A DNA stretch of 64,000 nt from the IMG/VR virus record IMGVR_UViG_3300035180_000246, positions 1 to 64,000 of that record. One strand, given 5' to 3'. Source of the DNA: a virus. Positions 57,861-64,000 of the stretch are shown one piece after another. The notes under the pieces were generated by a model. The model worked only from the letters and a program-made list of their open reading frames with translations. It searched no databases and was not told the origin of the DNA. Position numbers and translations under genes: made by a program. The stretch's first letter is position 1. Every line of letters starts with the position of its first letter.

Positions 57861-58418
57861 ATGTCTGATGAAATGCTAAATGATGTACAAGAAGAGAGTA
57901 CACTGGATGAGCTTACTATGCTTAAAGCTAGAGCTGACCAACTAGGTATTAACTACCACCACAAAGTAGGTTTAGAGAAGTTACGTAAAATGGTTAATGA
58001 TGCTATTAACGGTGATTCTGAAGAAGTAGAGGAAGCTTCTGATGCACTTACAGAGCATCAACAACGTATGAAAATTCGTGAAGATATGATGGCTCTAGTA
58101 CGTGTCAACATCCATTGTAATGATCCAGCTAAGAAAGAATGGCCTGGTGAGATTATCACTGTATCCAACTCTGTACTTGAAGCTAAAAAGTATGTTAAAT
58201 ATGATACCACTGAAGGTTATCACATTCCTTACATTATCTATCTTGCCCTTAAAGACAAAGAGATTCAATTGTTCCGCACAATTAAGTCAGATAAGGGTAT
58301 AGATATCAAAGAACCTTATCTAGCTAAAGCATATGCTATTGAAGTTATGCCTCCACTTACTCAGAAAGAATTGGAGCAATTAGCTGCTGATCAACGTGCT
58401 CGACATGCTATTGATTAA
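57861..58418 (+). CDS. Capsid-associated hypothetical protein, 185 aa (N4 gp55-like position)
   Basis: Acidic N-terminus (DEMLNDVQEESTLDELTMLK), a KARADQLGINYHHKVGLEKLRK segment near 25-45 that looks like a SAP/LEM-type helix, and a mixed C-terminal part (PYIIYLALKDKEIQLFRTIK). Located as N4 gp55 behind the capsid gene and before a terminator. Probably a virion or assembly protein. Confidence 0.65.
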   Translation: MSDEMLNDVQEESTLDELTMLKARADQLGINYHHKVGLEKLRKMVNDAINGDSEEVEEASDALTEHQQRMKIREDMMALVRVNIHCNDPAKKEWPGEIITVSNSVLEAKKYVKYDTTEGYHIPYIIYLALKDKEIQLFRTIKSDKGIDIKEPYLAKAYAIEVMPPLTQKELEQLAADQRARHAID

Positions 58419-58443
58419 TTAATAATAAAGTAACATACCTTTT

Positions 58444-58469
58444 CACCTCCTGCTGAGGAGGTGCTTTTT
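58444..58469 (+). terminator. Terminator behind the capsid group
   Basis: CACCTCC-TGCTGA-GGAGGTG (7-bp G/C-rich stem) followed by C and five T; 26 nt after the stop of the 185-residue gene. Confidence 0.85.
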
Positions 58470-58490
58470 ACATAAGATTTAGGAAATACT

Positions 58491-59150
58491 ATGCCAATTA
58501 CGATAAATACAGATGATTTTAAAGCTATTGTAGATAATGATCCAGTAGCAAATACCTCTGGATTTTTTACTGAATTGATGACTAGTATTAATGCTTATGT
58601 AAAAGGTGAATTCAGTTCTGGACGTATTACAGGTACAGAATATGCTACTGTATACTTAGGAGCTATGCAGAGTGCTATTGCTCAGTCAGTACAATATGCT
58701 TCACAAAAAGCTACTAGTGATGCTCAAGTAGCTTTACTTGGTGCTCAAAAATTACAAGTAGAAGCCGAGATTGCTAAAATAGATGCTGAAACTTTAAATG
58801 TACCTAAACAAGGTGCTTTATTAGATGCACAAGTATTAGAGGCTTATAAAGATATCGATTTAAAAGGTGCTGAAATTGGTAAGACAGATGCTGAAACAGC
58901 TTTATTACCTAAACAAGGTGATTTACTAGACGCAAAAATAGCAAGTGAACGGAAGTCTCTAGACGTAGCTGACCAGCAGATAGCACTATACAGTGCTCAA
59001 GCAAAAGGCTTTGCTGATAAATCTAAAGTAGATTCAGCTAAAGTATTGTCTGATATTTTGAGTATGCGTATGTCTTTAAGTAATGATGTCTCTACTGGTC
59101 AAAGTATTTCAGATGCTTTCAACAGTACTCAAAGTAAACTACCTTACTAA
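58491..59150 (+). CDS. Internal virion-type protein with repeat, 219 aa
   Basis: A long helical protein with an internal repeat of about 40 residues: AKIDAETLNVPKQGALLDAQ and GKTDAETALLPKQGDLLDAK. The N-terminus (INTDDFKAIVDNDPVANTSG) precedes QSAIAQSVQYASQKATSDAQ. At the position of N4's ejected virion proteins. Probably enters the host with DNA; inferred from N4. Confidence 0.65.
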   Translation: MPITINTDDFKAIVDNDPVANTSGFFTELMTSINAYVKGEFSSGRITGTEYATVYLGAMQSAIAQSVQYASQKATSDAQVALLGAQKLQVEAEIAKIDAETLNVPKQGALLDAQVLEAYKDIDLKGAEIGKTDAETALLPKQGDLLDAKIASERKSLDVADQQIALYSAQAKGFADKSKVDSAKVLSDILSMRMSLSNDVSTGQSISDAFNSTQSKLPY

Positions 59151-59174
59151 TTATCTATAACTTGAGTAGTTGAT

Positions 59175-61328
59175 ATGAGTGCAATCATAGATGCCATAGG
59201 AAGTGCTATTACAAGTGTTTCTAATGCATTAGGTATTAAAGATGTTTTAGATAGTGCATTTAGAGGTTCTGAAATTGTAGTTGCATCTGCTAGTTTTAGC
59301 AGACTTTATTCTATAAAGTTAGATATGCCTATAGTAAAACAGACAGCAATATCAGCTCTACTTGGTAATAGAAGTGTTGTAGATGAATTAATACTTACAA
59401 TTCAGAAATCTCCTGCACGTAATCTTGAAAAAGCTTATGCATATGCGATGAGTCAGCAGACAAGTGAAACTTACGCATACTCTGCATCTTATGTAGCAGC
59501 AATGGATATATATTCTCAAGACACTATTGATTATACCAATTCAGTAAATGATATTAAAAATAGTGTAACGTTCACTGTAGTAAACTCTAAGGGTAGTGTA
59601 GTAAAAACTTATGTAGGATATGATAATCTACTAAATGCTCTAAATGCCTCTGATGCAGATACCAAATTTCCGACAATAGCCACGGAAGTACTTCCTAGTA
59701 CTACACCTAAAACTTATACGTATAACTATCAGAAACAAAATGCATTAAATGCTTTAGCACAAGCTGATACTCAAATAGATGCTATATCTGCACCTACATT
59801 TAATCCACCTACCCAATTAGGTTATTATTACTACCGCTTACCTGATATCCAGTCTTCTGGATTTTTAGCAACTAATTTAGAAAGCTACCCTATCATCATT
59901 ATTAAAAGAGAAGGTGGGTATGCGGCAACAGACTCAGATGAATATAACAGTACACTAAAGTTAAGCAATTTTTATGGGTTTGACTACGATTCATTGAAAA
60001 AAAGTATCTTAAATATCGATACTCCAGATGTAAAAGCTGCTGGAGTAATGTTAGGTGTAGATTTGTTTTCAAATACAGTAGCAGCTAAACAATATATCTC
60101 AGGATTTTTTGATTCCATAATTCCTTATGGCACTACTCAGCCTATAGAAGAAATTTCATATGTAAATAGTTATCAAGAAAGTGGTACAACTCTTGAAGAA
60201 GTTATTACATATATAAACCCTTATATTAAAGTTTCAGAATCAAGTATAAACTTGTTTATTACTATAAAAACTTCTACAAAGTATACTACTAATACTTCTG
60301 ACTCGGAGTTCTTACAGCGTTTACATGATAGCCCTACTGTTGATGTAGTAAGAACTGATGATAATGGTAAATATAGTATAAACATAAATAAGTACGTAAA
60401 TGATTCTAGCTACTTATCTATATATGTTGAAGACTTTACTCTACAAACTTACGTAGCTACAGACACATCCTATCATGGTACAGAGATAGGTATGTTTACA
60501 TTCAAGTCTTCTGCAACAGTTGCTACAGATAGTACAGATCCACTCATCTTACCCCTATTGAGAGCACCTTACTTACTTCTAGGCCCATTAGATAGAATAG
60601 ATTTAAGTAGAGAGTCTGGATTTCTGATAATGATGTCTGCTCAAGTTGTTGCCCTAACTTGGGTACAAGAACATGCTGCGCTTATTCAAGTTATTGCAGT
60701 AGTTTTTGCTGTGTTTACTATGGGGCAATCTTTAGCTGTCGTAGGTACTGCTACAGCTACAACTGCAGCAGGAGTAGCCACTACTACAGTAACTTACAGT
60801 ATATCTGCTCTTGTTATAAATTTTGCAGTAAATGTAGTTATTATATTGGCAATAAAAGAACTTGCTATTAAGTTATTTCCTGACAATGAATTTGTACAAC
60901 TAGCCGCTACTGCACTCACTATGTACTACCTTAGTGATTCCGACTTTTCTAGTGGTAATAGTTTGGAAGATGTACTTAATGATCGTAGTTTAATTGACAA
61001 CATGTTAAAATATTCACAAGCAGCTATAGATGTTTATAATCAAGGTTTGCAAGAAAAACTTAAAAAAGATAAGGAACAGTATACTGTTGAGCTTAATAAG
61101 CTTACAGAAGAGTATAATGAAAATGCTGCAAAATTGGAAGCATTACCTCAACTCACTGATTTAGTTAGAGAAGATTTCAGAAATGGTGTTTTATTAAGAA
61201 ATAAAGTTAAACCGTCAGAAACAGTTGATATGTTTTATACTAGAACTTTAAATAGTAATTTAGCTGAAGTATCTACAAACCCTTCATATTACTACAATAG
61301 TAAATTGAGTTTAAATAACATAGCATAA
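59175..61328 (+). CDS. Large virion protein with membrane segments, 717 aa
   Basis: Mixed N-terminal ~450 residues; then a hydrophobic part at about 490-560 (AAGVATTTVTYSISALVINF, AVNVVIILAIKELAIKLF), and a charged coiled coil (KDKEQYTVELNKLTEEYNEN). This combination fits an ejected protein that makes a channel across the cell envelope. No motif for an enzyme seen. Confidence 0.65.
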   Translation: MSAIIDAIGSAITSVSNALGIKDVLDSAFRGSEIVVASASFSRLYSIKLDMPIVKQTAISALLGNRSVVDELILTIQKSPARNLEKAYAYAMSQQTSETYAYSASYVAAMDIYSQDTIDYTNSVNDIKNSVTFTVVNSKGSVVKTYVGYDNLLNALNASDADTKFPTIATEVLPSTTPKTYTYNYQKQNALNALAQADTQIDAISAPTFNPPTQLGYYYYRLPDIQSSGFLATNLESYPIIIIKREGGYAATDSDEYNSTLKLSNFYGFDYDSLKKSILNIDTPDVKAAGVMLGVDLFSNTVAAKQYISGFFDSIIPYGTTQPIEEISYVNSYQESGTTLEEVITYINPYIKVSESSINLFITIKTSTKYTTNTSDSEFLQRLHDSPTVDVVRTDDNGKYSININKYVNDSSYLSIYVEDFTLQTYVATDTSYHGTEIGMFTFKSSATVATDSTDPLILPLLRAPYLLLGPLDRIDLSRESGFLIMMSAQVVALTWVQEHAALIQVIAVVFAVFTMGQSLAVVGTATATTAAGVATTTVTYSISALVINFAVNVVIILAIKELAIKLFPDNEFVQLAATALTMYYLSDSDFSSGNSLEDVLNDRSLIDNMLKYSQAAIDVYNQGLQEKLKKDKEQYTVELNKLTEEYNENAAKLEALPQLTDLVREDFRNGVLLRNKVKPSETVDMFYTRTLNSNLAEVSTNPSYYYNSKLSLNNIA

Positions 61329-61339
61329 AGGAACACGAT

Positions 61340-61840
61340 ATGGCTGATAATCCTTACGATAGTGGTCTTAATTACAGTTTAGGTTCTCCTGTTAAAAAAC
61401 CTAATCCATACATTATGAACATGGGTGTATCAAGCAACTTTGGTACAGATAATACCCCTGTAACTGGTGCAGACACTAAGATTAATCCTTCACTAGATTT
61501 TGGTGGTGGTGGTAATCCTACTCCAGGTTCTGGCTCTGGTTTAGGAGGTTTATTAGATTCTTTAGGTGGAATGGATGGTCTTTCTAAGTTTGGTTCTGCT
61601 ATTGGCGGTATAATGACTGCTATGAATGGGCATGAACTTGGTAGTATCATGCGAGATCAGTATAATACAGCTAAAGCTAATACCAATATTGGTTTAGATA
61701 ACCAAGGACGTATTGCTAATACTACTAACGGTATCCAAGGATACTTAAGGGGTGGTGCTCAAGGTTTAACTGGTAATAGTTTAAATGCATTTAATGATAA
61801 ATATGTACAGGAACATGCACTAAGTAGTGCAAGAGTTTAA
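61340..61840 (+). CDS. Glycine-rich virion protein, 166 aa
   Basis: Gly/Asn-rich (GGGGNPTPGSGSGLGGLLDS then LGGMDGLSKFGSAIGGIMTA). Resembles internal virion proteins with a flexible hydrophobic middle; place similar to N4 gp52. Role unknown. Confidence 0.6.
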   Translation: MADNPYDSGLNYSLGSPVKKPNPYIMNMGVSSNFGTDNTPVTGADTKINPSLDFGGGGNPTPGSGSGLGGLLDSLGGMDGLSKFGSAIGGIMTAMNGHELGSIMRDQYNTAKANTNIGLDNQGRIANTTNGIQGYLRGGAQGLTGNSLNAFNDKYVQEHALSSARV

Positions 61841-61851
61841 GGAATAAGTAT

Positions 61852-63777
61852 ATGGCAGCGTATGTACCAACGTTTACACAAGTTAAAGCACCTGAGTTTG
61901 ATTCTAAAGGTATGTACCTTGCCAATAACATGTTTAGCCAAGGACTAAACAGTGTTGTAAATGTATTTAAAGATGAAGCAGCTAAGCAGAAGGAAGATAA
62001 TACTTATGCAGCTATAGGTAGGATTAAGCAAGCAGCTCAAGAGGGTATTACTAGAAACGATCAAGTACAGGCTGCTTATTCAGATCCAGGTATAGCTACA
62101 TTTGATGCTAATGATGCTGCTAATTTAAGAGCTTCACAAGCTAGTTCTGCTCCTACTCAATTAAGTGAAATGCTTAATCAGTATACTGAAAATAGGGGTA
62201 CTACTCCTATCGACTTGAGATTACTTAATCAACAGTACGATACTACCAATAAGGATATGCAGGATAGGTTTGATCATCGTGAAGATCTAAGTATGAAGTT
62301 ACATGATGCCTCTACTAAAGAAGATCAGTGGAATCAAACTTATTCGGCTGGTAGAACAGATGCTGCGAATACTCAAAGTAATGCTGAAGCAAGATTGAAG
62401 AATGATCAGGCAAGATTAGCTGGTGAAGCTACAGAAAGATCACAACGTATGAGGTATTCGACAGAAGATCATCAACGTAGTAAAGATATTTACGATGCTG
62501 GTTTAGCTCAAAATAGTATACTAAATGGTAGTAAAGTTTTTGAGAATGGTCTAGTAGGTGATTTATCTATACCTGCAGGAGATGGTAATGCAGTTACAGT
62601 AAGTAAAGCTGATCATGATTTAGTACTTCAAGATCCAACTAAAGTAAATGATATTGCTACTAAATACGGCGTAACTGCTGCACAATTTATGGATACGTTG
62701 GGTGCTGCTAAAGCTGATAGGGCAGCGCAAGTAAAGAACTTCATAAGTTCTGGTATAAATACTGGTAGCTACACCCCTAGAGCAAAGCAACTACTAGCTA
62801 ATACATTATCTGGTGAATTGACAAAGTATACAGGGCAGATTCCTAGTACTGTAGAAGCTGCGGCTAGTAATAATAATGGCCAATTAACTTCTGGATTTAA
62901 CAGTGTGGTAAATGCCACTAATAATGTATTCAAAGATAACATTGCACATGCTTTAACGTATACTAAAGGTAGTGATGGTAACTATGGTTTTAGTATTGAT
63001 CCTGAAGCGTTTACGCAAATTACAGGAATGTCTGTGAATGATCCTAGAGCTGCAGAAAGGGTACAAAAGATAACTGAGTATGCAAACAAAGCAGGGGTAG
63101 ATAGCAACTTTTCAGCTTTACTGAAAAATACTAAAGCATCTGGTATACCTAGTTTAATTGCACAACAAGCTAAAACACTTCAAGATAATGTAGCTGATGC
63201 AGCTAAAAAACAAAGTGCAGATTTAGATGCTCAGCTTAATGCTAAAAAAGCTCATGTACTGAATCCTAGTGAAATTTCTAGCTATTTTGAAAATACTGCT
63301 AAAGAGTTTGGATCTAGTCCCGAAGCAACTAATGGATCTAAGATTGCTGCGTCTTTATTACAGAATGTAGTTTTAGATCCAACCTTATCAAGGGTAGTAA
63401 ATGAAAAGTTCATAGATGACTTTAAGCAAAGATTGGCTAATACTGGTATTTTTGAAGATCGCAAAGGTAAGGTATTTAGTATAGATAGAGACTATAGTGA
63501 TATATACAGAACCTTTACTGATACTTTAGCAGATAATGGAGTAATTGATACAGACACTGCTGATAAAATGAGGGAAAAGGCAGGAACTAACTACAGCCTT
63601 TTACCTGGTTTTTCAGATTTAGATCAACCAGGTGTAGCATATAAGGAAAGTGTAGCAAAAGCTGCTTCAAATGTACGTACAGCTTTAAGTGATTATATGA
63701 AAACTAAACCTAATCCAGCTAACACTCTAAATGCTTTAGGAAACAATGCAACTCTAACGACGTACCCTAACAAATAA
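61852..63777 (+). CDS. Large helical virion protein, 641 aa
   Basis: Mostly helical and charged (DEAAKQKEDNTYAAIGRIKQ; STKEDQWNQTYSAGRTDAAN), without membrane segments. Several Gln/Asn/Asp-rich turns. Located just before the gene cut by the right edge, as N4 gp51 before the virion RNA polymerase. Probably an ejected internal protein. Confidence 0.65.
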   Translation: MAAYVPTFTQVKAPEFDSKGMYLANNMFSQGLNSVVNVFKDEAAKQKEDNTYAAIGRIKQAAQEGITRNDQVQAAYSDPGIATFDANDAANLRASQASSAPTQLSEMLNQYTENRGTTPIDLRLLNQQYDTTNKDMQDRFDHREDLSMKLHDASTKEDQWNQTYSAGRTDAANTQSNAEARLKNDQARLAGEATERSQRMRYSTEDHQRSKDIYDAGLAQNSILNGSKVFENGLVGDLSIPAGDGNAVTVSKADHDLVLQDPTKVNDIATKYGVTAAQFMDTLGAAKADRAAQVKNFISSGINTGSYTPRAKQLLANTLSGELTKYTGQIPSTVEAAASNNNGQLTSGFNSVVNATNNVFKDNIAHALTYTKGSDGNYGFSIDPEAFTQITGMSVNDPRAAERVQKITEYANKAGVDSNFSALLKNTKASGIPSLIAQQAKTLQDNVADAAKKQSADLDAQLNAKKAHVLNPSEISSYFENTAKEFGSSPEATNGSKIAASLLQNVVLDPTLSRVVNEKFIDDFKQRLANTGIFEDRKGKVFSIDRDYSDIYRTFTDTLADNGVIDTDTADKMREKAGTNYSLLPGFSDLDQPGVAYKESVAKAASNVRTALSDYMKTKPNPANTLNALGNNATLTTYPNK

Positions 63778-63845
63778 GGTAGTATAGCTCGGTAAAGTAG
63801 GTTATATTAATAACAATATTAGTAACAAATTTAAGGTAATTTTAC

Positions 63846-64000
63846 ATGTTAGCTACAGGTATTCTAGATGGTTCAGTAAATAGTGAAGCTTATGCTAATC
63901 TACTAGTAAGTAAACTAAGTTCAGTACAAGAAGCTTTGCAACAGAAACGGGCTGAAGGTATTGAACCTACTGCAACTGCATATAAACCTGAAGGCGATAC
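63846..64000 (+). CDS. Start of a late gene cut by the right edge, possibly the virion RNA polymerase
   Basis: The first 51 residues are MLATGILDGSVNSEAYANLL and onward to ATAYKPEGD; open to the window end. The fragment carries no motif. By N4 gene order the gene after the internal virion proteins is gp50, the ~3500-residue virion RNA polymerase. The identity is inference only. Confidence 0.5.
   Translation, partial: MLATGILDGSVNSEAYANLLVSKLSSVQEALQQKRAEGIEPTATAYKPEGD

Overview
The window is about 64 kb of a lytic, AT-rich phage genome whose core genes look like those of the N4-like phages (Schitoviridae). The N4-type marks are a family-A DNA polymerase, a primase/helicase-like protein, a RecA-like ATPase, an SSB-like protein and a Cas4-like nuclease in one block, a MoxR-type ATPase plus VWA protein pair, a large terminase, a ~705-residue portal and an N4-gp56-type capsid protein. 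There is no integrase or repressor. The host cannot be fixed from the sequence. The lysis proteins and their composition fit a gammaproteobacterium such as a member of the Moraxellaceae, but that is a guess.

Layout. Positions 1-33.35 kb are read leftwards (- strand) and 33.6-64 kb rightwards (+ strand), from a divergent control region at about 33.36-33.61 kb. Going leftwards from that region come: small early genes and a single-chain T7-type RNA polymerase (29.2-33.4 kb); a dense run of small unknown, membrane and lipoprotein genes with an early SleB-type wall hydrolase (20.8-29 kb); the ATPase/VWA module (17.7-20.8 kb); nucleotide metabolism (ThyX, MazG-like, DUF3310, NrdB, NrdA; 9.98-15.1 kb); tRNA-Arg and a tRNA-like RNA; the replication block (2.1-9.7 kb); dCMP deaminase and tRNA-Met; and at 790-1515 two immune-signal sponges, an Acb2 homologue (anti-CBASS) and a Tad2/DUF2829 homologue (anti-Thoeris).

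Rightwards come the terminase genes, a three-gene insert (small protein, cupin, asparagine-synthetase-like PP-loop enzyme; 36.3-38.1 kb), the head-tail adaptor and tail fibre/spike genes (38.2-49.4 kb; one carries a GH114/TM1410-like barrel), a lysis cassette with embedded Rz/Rz1 spanins (49.5-51.2 kb), then a second insert: a possible acyltransferase, an acyl carrier protein and a beta-ketoacyl synthase with an intact Cys-His-Lys-His active site (51.26-52.96 kb). After it come portal, scaffold, major capsid and internal virion protein genes, and a gene cut by the right edge which by synteny could be the giant virion RNA polymerase.

The most unusual content is the phage-borne ACP + ketosynthase unit, together with the PP-loop amide-ligase-like enzyme and cupin, all embedded in the late structural operon. 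These could form a small biosynthetic or virion-modification pathway. The side-by-side Acb2 and Tad2 genes form a compact anti-immunity island. Other points of note are a 39-residue, wholly acidic protein next to the RNA polymerase gene, a degenerate tRNA-like RNA, paired membrane-protein paralogues around the polymerase, and repeated leader elements in the early region.
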